Source: Epiperipatus broadwayi (taxonomy: Eukaryota; Onychophora; Udeonychophora; Euonychophora; Peripatidae). Taken from it: a stretch of 64,000 nt of DNA. Below, in pieces: positions 34,121 to 47,262 of the stretch; the first letter of the stretch is position 1, and each line of letters begins with the position of its first letter. A program made the translations under genes and the position numbers. The notes beneath the pieces are model-generated. The model was not told where the DNA came from. It did not search any database and worked only from the letters and a program-made list of their open reading frames with translations. Location of the stretch: the NCBI GenBank assembly GCA_028023455.1, contig JAQFVV010006698.1, forward strand, positions 393,303 through 457,302, in the 5' to 3' direction.

Positions 34121-35321
34121 CACACAATTTATACTACATTTAAAATAAAGTATTTTCACATCCTGAAAAAAATTAGATTGGAGTCTCATGTTGTTTATGA
34201 AATTCTATGTGAAATTTCTTTTCATACATTGGACTGACCAGTCAAAGAATAAATAAAGAGTGCATTTTGGCAGTTAGTGAAAAATCTAATTAATCAGCTG
34301 TTTATTCATACATATTAACAAACCATGACATCAATTTTAATAACACAATTCTTGCAAAAATTGTATGACCAAAGACTACTAGGAAAATCTATAGAGAGTT
34401 TTAAAAGGCCTACATATAATGAAGTGCGCATTTTAAAAAAAATAACAATATCTAGAAAATCTATTGGAAAATAAAATATTTTTTTAAAACTTCTCGACCA
34501 ATACAATTTATGAATGAGCAGAATAAAATAATTAAACGTCATCACACATTCTTATGATGTGAAAAAGAAGTTCTGAGTAAATTACTTTTTGCTCTTAAAC
34601 CATCTATGCAACTATTATATATTTGGATTACTTGGAAACTCCAGGAAATAATACTATGAATACATATTGTAAAGGTGAAACATATATAATGTGCTAACAG
34701 GTATGAAAGAGCAAGCAGCCACTCTCAAACAGCATGTATAGGGCTATGTCACGATCCTAGTTTAAACCCCTGCCTAGGCATCCTAGTCTCCACCACATAC
34801 TTAACATCTTTGGCATCACACAGCTTCCTTTCTCATATAGCTCTTCTTAAGTCTGGGTTCTGCATGGACGTGTCTAAGCTCAAGGTTCTTTCAGCATCTC
34901 GTTATGCCTGTAGCCCTAATTTATCAAATATTGTAAACATTATTTATATATACTGCTTATATGGTTTATTTAGTTATTTATATGGTTATTTATCTAGTTC
35001 TATATGGCTATTTATCTAGTTGTCTATCTGGTTATCTAGTTCTATATGACTATTTAACTAATTATCTATCAAGTAATTTAGTTATTTTTAGAGTTCCAAC
35101 CTGATAATAATGATAACACATATTAATATAATAATATTTATGAAATAGAACAAAAAATGATGAATGGGGTATATTACATATTTTGGTATTTAAAATAATC
35201 TGGTTTTTACATAAGTATATTTTGAAGGTGATGATTTTATAGACATCAAGATAGTGTGCCCTATTTAATCCATAGGTAGTACATGAATAGAAATCAGTTG
35301 ATTATGGGTTTGAATTTAATT
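34121..35321. other. Non-coding; one GC-richer patch
   Basis: 34700-34930 is noticeably richer in C and G (CCCTGCCTAGGCATCC, GTCTGGGTTCTGCATGG) but I find no convincing frame, splice signals or element ends. Several TCTAGTT..TATATGG.TATTTA phrases at 34955-35060 form a degenerate short tandem repeat. Confidence 0.4.
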
Positions 35322-36900
35322 ATATTTAATCTTAAACACTAAGGGACTTGTGTACAGGTTATATTTAAAGGTTAATTAAGCTATGGCCAATGTTTAGGAG
35401 GAGGAATTGTCTTTGTACCTTGTGGTACTACATATTTTGTGGACTGTTAGGAGAAGGTTACTTTGGGGAAGTGTCTTTGTGCCTTGTGGTACTACATCTT
35501 TTGTGAACATTCAATCAGTAGAAGATGAAATATTTGATTTTTATGGCAGGATTCATGAGTAAACATGGATGTCCATGGTTGCAGGTGACTTACTCTTTCT
35601 AATTAAATGCTCATACAAATAAAGACAAATGTGTATAATGTAAGATTTTGTTTGGCTAAGAGTCTTAAGACTGTTAGCCTGACCTAGACTGTTGAGTGCA
35701 CATAAAAGTATATAGCAGGCTCTGGACATAATACCTACGCATAAATAAGTGAATCAAGCAAAAAAGAGCTTTAGTTTCAAATATAAATTTATGCTTTACA
35801 TATGTAAATAAATATGGATATTTTAATGAATTAAAATTACTTTTACATTATGGAAATTATAAAATGTAAATTTCTTTTTCTCACACATTTATAGGGCAAT
35901 AATTTAATCAGTCCTACTTATATAAAGTATTAAATAGTAATACTTATCATCCTTCAATAACTTTCTCTCTTAAAAAGTTTTAAAATTACAAAAGTTAAGA
36001 CTAGTGTGTAAATAATAATAGTTAAATTATAGTTAATACAATTTTAGGTTATATTTACTATGAACATTTAGGATCAGTTAATAGATAGGCATTGAGTTAA
36101 TAAAAGTTTATCAGCAATGTTGTGAACTTTCATACTGAACCTGTATATTACTTGAAAAGCAGGACAGATGAGTTCCGTAATTTTTTGGCAAAGTTCTAGA
36201 TATGGCAGTTCAATATGTTAATCAGCATCAGCAAATGGGTTGACTGATGCACGAATGGCTTTATGTTGCTGGAATTGTCATGTGATGACCATAGAGAATC
36301 TGATGCCAGTTCACTTGTTTGTATATTGTTGGGTAACAAGTATATAATTTTAATGAATAATGTTATGAGGGCAAATGACAACTATAATAATATTTGAATC
36401 AGACCAATGAACAATACCCTCTACCAAGTTTATATATTTAGTATACCCTGAGGGTATTTTAGTTTTAATGAATATTCTCTATATTTGATTGCAGTTCCAT
36501 TAACATTTACTTCCTAGTTACTAAACCTGCTGCTGAGTCTGTTTCCCAACATTTTTTTATATTTTATTTCTAACATGTTTTGATGCATCCAGACCTTAAT
36601 GATGTTCAACTGTAACTATTATAACCAATTTTATCCATAGATAAGAAATAAGGCACCATCCCTTTTCTCATGTAATGGCTTATTTCCATTATCAAACATT
36701 TTTCCATTGTACCTTAACTTTTATTTAATTTAACTAACTTTTAACTTTCTTAGCTTTTAAATCATGTATAATTGCACACACAGTTATATTACTTATGTGT
36801 GTGTTATAGGAAATCTTACATATGATGGAAATGGGTGAGAATTAAGCAAGAATGAAGCTAGCCTATATGTATGCATATAGTCACCAATTTATATTCACCA
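35322..36900. repeat. Tandem duplication, copy 1
   Basis: Colinear with 37312-38635 plus 43086-43650. Shared ordered blocks: TTAAACACTAAGGG, GCCTTGTGGTAC/GCCTTGTGATAC, GACCTAGACTG/GACCTAGGCTG, GATAAGTGAATCA, GTTAAGACTAGTGTGTAA, AGATATGGCAGT, GATGACCAT.GAGAA, CATTTACTTCCTAGTTACT, CTTTTAACTTTCTTAGC. The offset is about 1,990 bp. No reading frame is conserved between copies, so the duplicated unit looks non-coding. Confidence 0.75.
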
Positions 36901-37311
36901 AGTTACACAAACAAAAAAATGACCATAAAAAATAAACTTAACATATTCTTTCCACAGTGAATGAGTTATGCTGTAGTGTTAGTGTGTACATTTAATTTCC
37001 CCCCTCACTACTACTATTCAACCTTGTGCCCTATTCTAACATTTTATTTAACAGTATGATATTACTATAGGTTTCTCTTTTTCTCTCTAGTACAGATGCT
37101 ATTATTTTGTCATTATTTTACTACTCTATTCTTTTTTATTAGGGCCTCTCCCTGGGTCATATGGTCAGCCATGGTAACACGTCCTATCGTATACAAACCA
37201 TATGAGTCAGTATCCGATGTGTGGACATGTCAGTTGCCTTATTTTCTTTGTTCAGCCATATACATTACTCATTTTCTGGATATCACTTGATCTTTATCCC
37301 AATTGCTGGGT
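36901..37311. other. Spacer between the tandem duplicates
   Basis: Contains a pyrimidine tract and AG (37076-37090, TTTCTCTTTTTCTCTCTAG) followed by a GC-richer open stretch with the peptide SDVWTCQ near 37230. It looks exon-like but has no downstream donor or family match that I trust. Confidence 0.3.
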
Positions 37312-38635
37312 TCTTCATTATTAAACACTAAGGGTCTATTGTGCACAGGTTAGATTTAGAAGTTACATAAAGCTATCGCTAATGTATATATGAAGATTTA
37401 CTTTTGAGGAAATAACTTGGGGCCTTGTGATACAATATTATTTGGGGTTCCTTTCAATGATTAAATAATGATAAGCTTGGCGATCTTTGTGGCAGGAATT
37501 ATGAGTAAACATAAATGACACCAGCTGCAGGTGTGGCTTATCTGAACAAGATAAGTGTGCAGAATCTAGGATTTGTGGTGGCTGAGAATTATTCCATTAG
37601 TCTGACCTAGGCTGATGCTAATACTTAGATTATCGGGCACACAAATATATGGTAGGTTCTGGTTGTGCTTCCTATACATAGATAAGTGAATCATGCAAGA
37701 AATGCTAATGATGCAATTACATTAATGAAAATTCGATTTAATTAACCTTCAGCTATGATAACTGAAATAACATCTCGGATAATTCTACATATATCCCCAT
37801 TTAACCAACTATGAATGTTATTGTAAGCCCTAACCACCCACAATTAAATAATAACTTCTAAAATTTAGTTACAATAATATATTCCAACAGGGGGTGGGTA
37901 ATATTAATAATGTATTATGCTGACTGAATATTTTAAAGAATTAAAATTACTTTTACCATTTGGAAAATATAAATTATAAACCGAATTAATTTATTTCCTT
38001 TATTCACACATTTATAGAACAACACTTAAGCAATCCTATTTATGTAAAATATTGAATAGTAATAATAATGCTAGTCATCTTTCAATAACTCTCTCTCTTA
38101 GCAAGTTTTAAGAAAGAAAAAAATAGAGAACATTCAAAAACTATTTAAAATTACTCCCATCATTGAATTTTAACACATAAACAAGATAAAAATAAATTGA
38201 ATTTAACTAATAATTGAAACCAGATTTTTACATACTTAATATATTCTACAATTACTAAAGTTAAGACTAGTGTGTAAGTAACAATAGGTAAGATACAGTA
38301 ATACAATTTTAGGTTATGTTTACTAACAACATTTATGTTCAGTTTATAGACATTGAGTTTACTGTTAGAGATTAATAAGGGTTTACAGCAGTGTTGTAGT
38401 TGCTCTCACACTAAATCTATAGAGGTCTGTATCATAGAGATATTATATTTAGAAAGCAAGACAGATGTAATTTTTGTCTTCTCTGCAAAGTTTTAGATAT
38501 GGCAGTGCAATATGTTCATTAGGATTAGAATATGGATTATTTTGAAATGTCAATGGCTTCGATTTATGTTGGTGGAACTGTCATCCTGATGCAGCTCTTC
38601 TCCGATGACCATGGAGAAGCTAATGCCAGTTTACT
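37312..38635. repeat. Tandem duplication, copy 2, first part
   Basis: See copy 1. This copy is cut at about 38635 by RTE-4 and continues at 43086 beyond that insertion, which dates the duplication before the RTE insertion. Confidence 0.75.
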
Positions 38636-38829
38636 TGCTCATCATTATCATAATCAAGCATCAATCCACTTCAGGATGAAGCTCTCCAAGTTCAATCCTT
38701 CTTTAAACATTAGCTTCTTTTCTCCACATCACCCATGCACACTTTCTTATTTCATTCATCGATCTCACATGTCATCTTTTTCTGTGTCTTTTATAATCTC
38801 ATGAAATCAAGTTTAAGGTTCCAATTGTC

Positions 38830-41800
38830 AATCTATAGTAATCTTTTCTAGCAATACGTCTAGCCCAGCTCCAATTCAGTCTTTTAATTTTTTCAATGAA
38901 GTCAGTAACACCTGTTTGTTCTTTTACTCATATATTGCATTTTCAATCTCTTCTTGTTCCTCCCAACATGCATTTCTCCATACTTCATTGAGTGGTGTGA
39001 AATCTCTGTACTGCTCTTTTATTAAGTGTCCATATTTCAGATCCATAAGTAAGAACTGATAAAACACATTTATTAAAAACCTTCCTTTTCAAACACATAT
39101 ACATATTTCCTTTTAGTATCAAGTTACTTCTACCAAAAAGCACTCTAACTAAGTTTAATTCAATGTCTAATTTCAACCATTATGTTTCCATCTGTGTTGT
39201 ACCAACATTGTGTTGGCACATAATAATTTTGTTTAAAAAAAGTATTAAAATAAAAATCTTTCTTCAAAGAAAACATAAGATTAAAAGTCCAAAAACTTTT
39301 ATAAAAGAAGTAATAATTGAAATATAAGTTAAAAGTTTAACAACATAAATCTCTTTTATTTAAGTTAAAGAAAGAAAAAAAATTATCTTAAAACTGAATA
39401 GTGAGTTGGTCTTAAAATTATATATGTGTGTGCCACTGTAAATATAATGTATGCATATTAAAATTTAAAAAAAAACATTCAGTGATGGCTACTAATAAAA
39501 ATATAAAGACACCATGTTTGCATGGCTACTAATTAAATGATCTCCAAAAACACATAATTAAAAGATTATCAAAATGACAACATGTCATATGTATAAATAG
39601 TTAATTTTTTATCGGACAGTTAGTTGAGTTCGAGTTGAGTTTGAATTGTGTTTGATTGGCATTTGAGATAACAGTTCAGTACAATCTATCAGAGAGTTGT
39701 ATCAGTCAGTTTATTATATATACAGAATCAAGAATGCAGTGTTAAAACCTCGGATAACATACAATATTTTCTAGCCTGAAGTCCGATGAAAACAGACAAC
39801 CTACCCGATAAAAGTCATGCCTGTGTAACAATCTGAAGCTGCTAAATGTCAAATTGTTTTAAAGAAAATGCCTCGGAATAATCAGCATCAAGTCTCTGCA
39901 AGAAAACTTCAAATCTAACCGATTAGGACTATTTCATTAGAAGCAGAAAATAGCAAGAAGTATTCACATTCAAAACCCTAGGTAATAACATTTTCTTATT
40001 TCTAAAGTAGTCATCACATTTGTAAAACTCCAAGAGTCAAGTTTAGGAACTCTACATAGACAAACTATTAATATGTGTGTTTAAAATGTTGTGTGTATTC
40101 ATGCGTTAGTATATTGATTTCATTGTATTTTAATTTTCGAATATTATTTAGCTTTTTCATAAGATGTGATAGTGTGTGAATTTAAAATGTGCATGTATTA
40201 TTAACTAAATAAGATTTATAAAACATTTAAAATTAGTTTTAAAAAATGTTAGTTAAAATAAATTGTCCTTAAAATTAAAGCTTTATTTGTCAGTCAATTC
40301 TTTTCACCACTAATTAAAACTATAATTTGTTATTGATTACAAGTAGCTGAGCTAGTCATGGGTGTATCTTTGGCATTGAATTAGTGGCCATTCTTTAAAG
40401 TGCATTATGGCACCCATTTTTATACAAAACAAAAAAGTGCTTTAAACGTGGTATTGAAAACTAGCTAAACCAATTGTCAGATGAAGTATGAGCAGCAGCG
40501 GATTGAACCCGGTACAATATTAATAATCTGACTAAAGTATTTGTATTGGTTAACTTCTTTAAACTCATCATGCTTGATTTTTATTTTCATATTTTGAAAA
40601 AATCCATTAAACATTACTTTAGTCATTTTAACATTTATCTTTAGTCCTACTTCCATCTGATAACTCCTTCAGCAGTTTTTGCAGCTGTAAACATTTTCAA
40701 AAACAATATCTACAAAATCTAAGTGACCTAAATAATCTTCATTTATTTTTACTCCTTTAGCTTCCCATTTTAATCCACAAAATACTTCTTGCAGTACTGC
40801 TGTAAAAAGTTATGGGAGATATGTAATCACCCTCTCTTATAAACTTTTCAATGTTACCATTCCCATTATCATTATGTAATCCAATTTTTGCTGTTGCATT
40901 TTTATAAATATTCTTTAAAATGTGACAATATCCTGGATCTATCTATACCTTGATTATGCAATGCTATAATCACCGAAGAAAAGTTTATAAAATCAAATGC
41001 ATTTTCATAAACTACAAATCCAAACACATAATGGCAACTCATATTACATTTATCCTTTCTATAACTTCTTTCAATACCTGTATATGATCTTCTGTACTAA
41101 AACCACTTTTAAATGCAGCTTATTAATTTGGTTGGTGGAAATCCAGTGTTGTCTGTAGCAGAGTTGTAATTATTTTGGTAAAAATGTATGAAATTAAAAA
41201 AAGGCTGATAGATCTGTAATTTCTAATATCTTTTTTATCACATTTTTTAAATATTAATATTAATGCTGTATTTTGGTATACAAATTTGCTAAAAAATATT
41301 TATTCACCAGCTTTTTTAATATATCGATTATAATTTCACCATTAGCTGGAACCTTTTTGCATGTTCGTCATTAGTTGGAGCCTTTTTTTCATACATTTAA
41401 TTGCATGTCTCATGTCTTCATTTAAAATTCTGGGCAATTCAGTAGATGTAATAGATATAGGGTGTACTTTTTCTTTATTATTATATAATTCTTGATATAA
41501 TTCTTGATAAAAGTCTTCTACCCATTTTTTGATGTCATCTCTCTTTTTACTAATTCCATCTTTTTTTTTCTTATTGTAGATATAAATTTCCTACCAATAT
41601 CAAAATGTTGTTTTACATTCTTGAGACTTTATTTTTCTTCTACATCTTTTCTTGATAGTTCACAGTTATACTTATATCAGTTTCAACTCTTTTCCATACT
41701 ATTTTACAAATTATGAAATATTCAATCCTTTTTAATGCATCATTTTTGTACATCTTCATATTCCTTCTTTTCTTCATAAATTTTCTTATCTCAGTAGAAA

Positions 41801-42640
41801 TTGTATTGGCCAATTGCTGCTTTTTCTACCACCTATCATTGTTGCAGTTTCAGTTATATTCATATTGAAACTGATTTGTAAGTTATAGTTTAAATTTATT
41901 AGAATGTTTCTAAAGACAAGGGATATCAATTGTAAATATTGTTTTTTCTTAATAATTTTGTCTCTTGTTGTGCATCAATACATGTTTTACATTTTACTAA
42001 TCGATGATCACTTCCTGTGTTAAATTTAAGAACATTACAATCTTGAAATATGTATTTTCTGTTAGTCAAAATATAATCCAATTCTTCTGTACCTTCATTT
42101 GGATGCTTCCATGTCCATTTCTTTTTAATACTTTCCTCAAAAAAAGAATTCATAATGTAATTTTTTTTCTGCACACTGTCTTCTCTCATTTTTATTATCA
42201 TATCCAAAATTAACTACAATACTTTCATCTTTCATTTTTTACCAATTCTCGTATTAAAGTTTCCCATAAAAATTGTAAAATGTTGCTTACTTTGATGAAA
42301 AGTCTTTTGTACATCCATATAAAAATCTTGTACTACATAACTATGAAAAATTGTTGGGGCATAAACCTGAATTACCTGAATTTGATATCTTCTATTAAGT
42401 TGTATAAATAATCTTGCATAGTTTAATACACCATCAATCTCCACAATGTTGTTTTTCCACTTTTTATTTATAATTTGTCTTTATAATAGAGAACATTTCC
42501 ACTTTTTAAAACAATTGCCTCATCTTTTCTTCTGACATCATAATGTCTCATTTAATAGTTCTTTTAATTCTTGCAATCTTCCATCACTTGAACGTGAACT
42601 GCAGTTGCAAGTACCTATATAAAAAATCATGTTTGGGTCC
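38830..42640 (-). pseudogene. RTE-4 endonuclease/reverse transcriptase ORF, broken
   Basis: Readable blocks on the minus strand: endonuclease start near 42630; GNFNTRIGKK (42260); TWKHPNEGTEELDYILTN (42110-42055); GSDHRLV (42010); connector; RT region from 41400; motif A reads FVVYENAFDFI near 41010, so the first catalytic Asp is replaced by Val; motif C reads FVDI near 40720, losing its second Asp; C-terminal LTYGSEIWTLNKRA near 39020. Frameshifts, both catalytic lesions and the 1.3-kb insertion make it inactive. Confidence 0.8.
39198..40516. mobile_element. Solo-LTR-like element, copy I
   Basis: A 1,319-bp insertion with ends TGTACC..GGTACA (6-bp inverted ends with TG..CA, as in LTRs), a TATA box TATAAATA at 39592-39599 and a polyadenylation hexamer AATAAA at 40257-40262. 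Flanks GTGT and ATAT are each one change from GTAT in the empty site, consistent with a decayed 4-bp target duplication. A second copy lies at 56466-61263. No gag-pol or primer site is seen. A solo LTR fits best; another non-autonomous element is possible. Confidence 0.6.
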
Positions 42641-43085
42641 ACATTCAGGGGATCCTTAACACCCTCCACTTTGCCAACCATCTGTTACCTTGGTTGGCGA
42701 ATTTTCAGCCTACTAGTAATATGTGCCATGATTTATTTTTGTCTGTCATAATTGTATATATCTATTGGAAAAATATTCATTATTTACACAAACATTCATT
42801 CTGCTTTCTCAGGCAACTATGAAAAATGACCATGGAGTTTCTTGATCTGAAACTCAGAGGTAAAAAGGTAATAATTTCTCCATGCTGACTATTGTGTGTT
42901 GGTGAGCAGCCCATCCATGTTCATATACTATATGCATAATCACATAGTAATAACATCTGCAAATAAAAGTACATATGGATTAGACATTTGGAATTTGCCC
43001 TGATCAGTTCCTTTACGGCCTCCAAGAGGAATCACGTGGTCCTTTTTCAGTTAATAGTAAACTCCTTTTTGCTGTCATACTAGAT

Positions 43086-43650
43086 TTTAACACAACTATA
43101 ATTTTAATTAAGAATATTATGACAACTATAATGAAATTTGAAGCAGATCATTGTTCAAAAATCTTTTATGAGTTTATATCTATTTTCTAGTAGGCCCTAA
43201 TGTGCATTTTTAGCTTTAATGTATTTGTTTTTTTCATTATGTTTAATTGCTGTTCCATTAATGTTCACTTCTTAGTTACTGAACCTGCTGCCTAACATGT
43301 TTCCTGACATTTGTTTATATTTTATTTCTGACAGTTTTAGATATATCCAGATTTTGAAGGTGTTCAACCAGTAACTGTTATAACTGATTTTAACCATATA
43401 TATTAATAATGCAACATCTGTTCCTCATGTAATAGCTTATTTCTATTACAAACTATTTTCCAATTGTATGAATTGCATTGACTTTTCTTTAATTAATTTA
43501 ACTTTTAATTTTCTTAGCTTTTAAATTTTGCATAACTATACACACATATATGCATATTACTTATGTCTGATTTAAGAAATTATTACATATGATGAAAATG
43601 GCAAAAATTGGGCAAAATTAAGGAAGTACATAAGCACACATAGGCAGTGC
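43086..43650. repeat. Tandem duplication, copy 2, second part
   Basis: Colinear with about 36370-36890 of copy 1 (GTTCCATTAATGTTCACTTCTTAGTTACTGAACCTGCTGC, TTTTAATTTTCTTAGC, TTACATATGATG.AAATGG). Confidence 0.75.
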
Positions 43651-43654
43651 TTCT

Positions 43655-43667
43655 ACACACACACACG

Positions 43668-43703
<36 letters not shown>
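43655..43703. repeat. (AC)n(AT)n compound microsatellite
   Basis: About 13 AC units with one CG variant followed by about 11 AT units. Confidence 0.95.
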
Positions 43704-44340
43704 ATAGTGCCCTCTACTGCTGTCTGCCTTACTCATGTTCTGAATCTAGAAAAAAATATAATAGACAATTTGACTGATAGCCCTACTCACCAGTTAATGG
43801 AGAAACTGAGATTTATAATATAACATTTCAGACTTAAAATTATCTAATAAATGATAGAATTAGTAAAGTTAATAAACAAGTCACTGCCCAAACTAATTGA
43901 GGCAAAACATGTGTTATGCACATACAATATCAAAACAATTTGAGGATTTATTTTGTAACATTATTGTATAGAATTAATTAATTTATCTAACATTGCATAG
44001 ATGGATGAAACTTTATATTTTATTATTTTCATATTTTTTTAAGTGTGAATGTACTGCATAAAACATGCATTTAAAAGAGACGAATCTTTGAAATCCTGGC
44101 CAAAATTTTGTGTCCAAACCAATGCTAATTTACTGATATACATATGTGATCAACACAAAATGAGAATGTTAGCATAACAAAAAACATGATTACAGAAATT
44201 TACATCTACAGCCTGATATGACTCACAATGATCCTCATCTATTACAAGAATGTGCATATTGTCTGGTCAAGGAATCATAGGAATATACTTGGGAAGAATT
44301 GCTTCATAACGGTCTTAACTGACATATAGTTCCCATTTAG
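43704..44340. other. Non-coding
   Basis: Nothing recognised. Confidence 0.5.
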
Positions 44341-44344
44341 AATA

Positions 44345-44453
44345 TAAGAAAATGCTGTATAAATTATCTCATGAAAATTAAAACAGAAGGATTGTAAGAC
44401 ATATAGAATTATACTATAGATATCCTGTAAAACTGAAAGAGGGAAAAATTGTA

Positions 44454-44498
<45 letters not shown>

Positions 44499-44640
44499 TT
44501 ATTCCATATTTATATATATATATATTTATGCTGTAAATATCTCGTAAAAATGAGATGGCAAAATTGTATGGTATATAGATTTATACTATGAATATCCCAT
44601 GAAAATGAAAGATTTGAGGGATTGTACAAGTTTATATACA
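44345..44640. repeat. Degenerate tandem repeat, about four units of 55-70 bp
   Basis: Each unit contains the theme (A)TACTAT(A/G)(G/A)ATATC.(C/T)(A/G)T(G/A)AAAAT(G)A..GGGA..ATTGTA(A/C). Units start near 44350, 44410, 44530 and 44585. A (TA)n expansion at 44456-44492 splits the second and third units. Confidence 0.6.
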
Positions 44641-45432
44641 ATTTGGTTTAGTTATATGATTTAAAAAAAAACACGAAAAATATCACTTTTTCTTCATAAG
44701 AGGAGGAAGCTATAGACTACTGAGTTCAAACCCTACATAAAAAATTCCCAATTACCTCAGAATGCTGGAGAAATATCTTTTTATTCAACTGATTTATTAA
44801 TGAAAGAGAAGAACTACATTTTTAATATCTATTAGCTAGAATTGTAAAACACATTTGAACAGTTGTCTGTAGACATAAACTCAAATAATTTTCCTAATTT
44901 TGCTTATTAATCTTTCTCTAATCATTTCATTTTTAAATATTATGTTTACATTTATAAGAATGAAAATATATATGTTATATGTAATAGGTGAGTATTTGCA
45001 TGCACATAATATTTTTTTAAAATAGTTTTGTTTATAGGATATAAGAATTTTATTTATCCACTATAGAAATTAATGCAAACACATCATGCTAGATGATATG
45101 AACATTGATGTGTATCATTAAGAAAAAGGGGGAATATCTTTGGTATTATGATTGTATATATTTAAATGTAAACAATTTATCATTATTAATTATGTAATTT
45201 TTTATCTATATTGTTAATGATTAGCAATAAATGTTAATTTGTTTTATTAAAAGAGGTGTATATCTTTTTAAGAGTTGATCATTATATTGTCAGATTAGTT
45301 ATGATCAACAATCATCACTGATGGATATCAATCATTAAGTCATAATTTAAAATGATATATTAGGTAAATAATTATAGGTTGATAAAAGATGAATTTTTTT
45401 ATTGTAATTAGTTCTAAAGTTGTGGATGGAAG
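44641..45432. other. Non-coding
   Basis: Nothing recognised. Confidence 0.5.
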
Positions 45433-45452
45433 TATCATCATCATCATCATCA
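45433..45452. repeat. (ATC)n microsatellite
   Basis: Six ATC units followed by ATT units. It resembles an RTE tail, but no RTE sequence adjoins it. Confidence 0.85.
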
Positions 45453-45699
45453 TATTATTATTAATCAATAGTCTAAACAGTGTTTAATGGCCATATGAAT
45501 AATGGTTTTCACCGTATCTGTTTATTATAGGTGAGCCATCATTAGCGATAATGATTACCATCGAAGATCATCAAATATCAATCAATATTTAGTAAATTGA
45601 CACCATTAAACATATGCTGGTAACATCATTGAGAATATTAATTGTGGATTTATGATATTAAAATCCTATAGTTTTATGTGCACAACTAAAGTATATAGG

Positions 45700-45852
45700 T
45701 ATTGTTTTTCCTTCATACAAGTGCATGTAGAATAAATAGTGTACCAATTGGATTTGAACCAGTTACACATATAAATATATTGTTTTCTTTTCATACAAGT
45801 ACATGTGTTATAAATATAATACCAATTGGGTTTGAACCAGTTACACATAAAA
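45700..45852. repeat. Two-copy direct repeat of about 75 bp
   Basis: Each unit carries TTGTTTTC(C/T)TT(C/T)CATACAAGT(G/A)CATGT, then TACCAATTGG(A/G)TTTGAACCAGTTACACATA. Reversed, the latter contains GGTTCAAA(T/C)CCAATTGGTA, which matches the pol III B box. No A box is found upstream, so it may be the tail of another tRNA-related repeat. Confidence 0.6.
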
Positions 45853-45899
45853 AAAAAATATATGATATAATTATCCAGATTGTCGGCTAGGTAAAACAC

Positions 45900-47256
45900 A
45901 CACTCACAAGTAAAACTGAATAAAGGAGAAATAGGGTTTGATTTCTCTTTGTTTAATCTTTAATTTATTGATATTTTTTTAATTAGTTACAAATAGTGCC
46001 AGCTTGCGATGATGAGTTGAATGATGTGTTATATATGTGGAAAGAAAACAAGGAATGATTCTTTGTTGAAAAAAATCTATTATAAGAGATAAGTGTAATT
46101 TCACTATGTTGATTTTCCTATCATTTTTATTGAGTTATCTTGGCTAATACTTTTTACTAGTTACAATATATTGATTTGAATATTATATATATAATATATG
46201 CCTGACAATAATTTTTCAATATTCCTGATTAATATTTAACCTAGTAGCATATTTATGGTCATGAGATGTCAAACGTTTCAAGCGCCAATCCTACAATCCA
46301 AGGAATTATTCTGAAGAGTTTAGATGGGGAATTTTATGTCAGCGTAATATCAAAAAGGGCCTGACCCTAATTACCTCAATCGCAGGATAGATGATACCTA
46401 TATACATGGAGATATGTTAATGATGGAGTATCTACTCATGTTGTCCCACTCAGATATGTTGCTAAATTAATAAACAAAATTAAGAATAAAAAATAATCAT
46501 TACTTTCTTTAAATTATATATATTATTTTAATGGTCAAAAGCTATCATTTGGAAAATAATGCAACTTAAAATACAGTTTGACAAGTATTAACACACACTT
46601 CGATCTTCCCCACTCTCCAACACTTCAGTCATCCATATCATTAAAATCTAATGATGGAACACTCAAAAATCGTGTTGATGTCAATATTATCAAAGCCATC
46701 TTAGCCACTTGACATCTCACATGTAGTAGCTAAATATGTCCATTTAAATATAATGGGCAGAATATAGGCTGGATATATAATGTTCAAATATTTGGTTTTA
46801 TGTGTGAGGTTAATGTGAACTAAAATAAAAAAAAAACAAAAAAACATGGATATGACATTAAGAGTTTCAAGTATTCCATTATCAGGTTAGAGGGTGAAGA
46901 TTTGCTATCTTAATATAAATTGAGCACTAATTGTACATATGTGTTGTTGATATTATCTGGATCAATTGATATGTTCTGCTTCAGCATGAATCTTCCTTAT
47001 CTTTTATCACATATGCATGGCCATTTGCATCACTTGTATGTAGCAACATTGATTAATATAGACAATATAGAACTAATATTTATACATATGTCTTATATTT
47101 TTTATATTCAGAAATAGCTGGAAATGATGCATTTAAGAGGTAACATTTTGGAAAAAAATGAAAACACCTTATTTACTACTGGGATTCAGTTTCGATTAAC
47201 CAATAATTTTAACAATTTTTTTTCCTACTGAGATGTACTTATTTTTTTTTTTTTAG
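45900..47256. other. Upstream region or 5' intron of protease gene 2
   Basis: No exon recognised. 46606-46690 resembles 2610-2690 (CTCCAACACTTCAGTCATCC). The last bases are a long T tract and TTTTAG (47241-47256), a strong splice acceptor before the signal-peptide exon. Confidence 0.4.
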
Positions 47257-47262
47257 AAAATA

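Larger units (their letters stand above)
38640..43085 (-). mobile_element. RTE-4: near full-length RTE LINE, split by an LTR-like element
   Basis: Antisense copy with 3' end at about 38640 (CATCATTATCATAATCAAGC, a decayed GAT tail) and 5' UTR to about 43085 (matching 59445-59895). The interruption at 39198-40516 leaves RTE sequence CCATCTGTGT on one side and ATATTAATAATCTG on the other, where the intact copy at 57180 reads CCATCTGTATTAATAATCTG. Confidence 0.85.

Noticed and set aside
34700-34930. GC-richer patch as a possible exon
   Set aside because: No frame longer than about 70 codons with splice support, and no recognisable motif.
37141-37290. Kinase-like peptide with SDVW after an acceptor-like pyrimidine tract
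   Set aside because: Spacing to the upstream Trp is off by two residues and the APE motif is missing. One short motif is not enough to claim a kinase exon.
45433-45452. RTE tail at the (ATC)n run
   Set aside because: No RTE sequence lies next to it; treated as a plain microsatellite.
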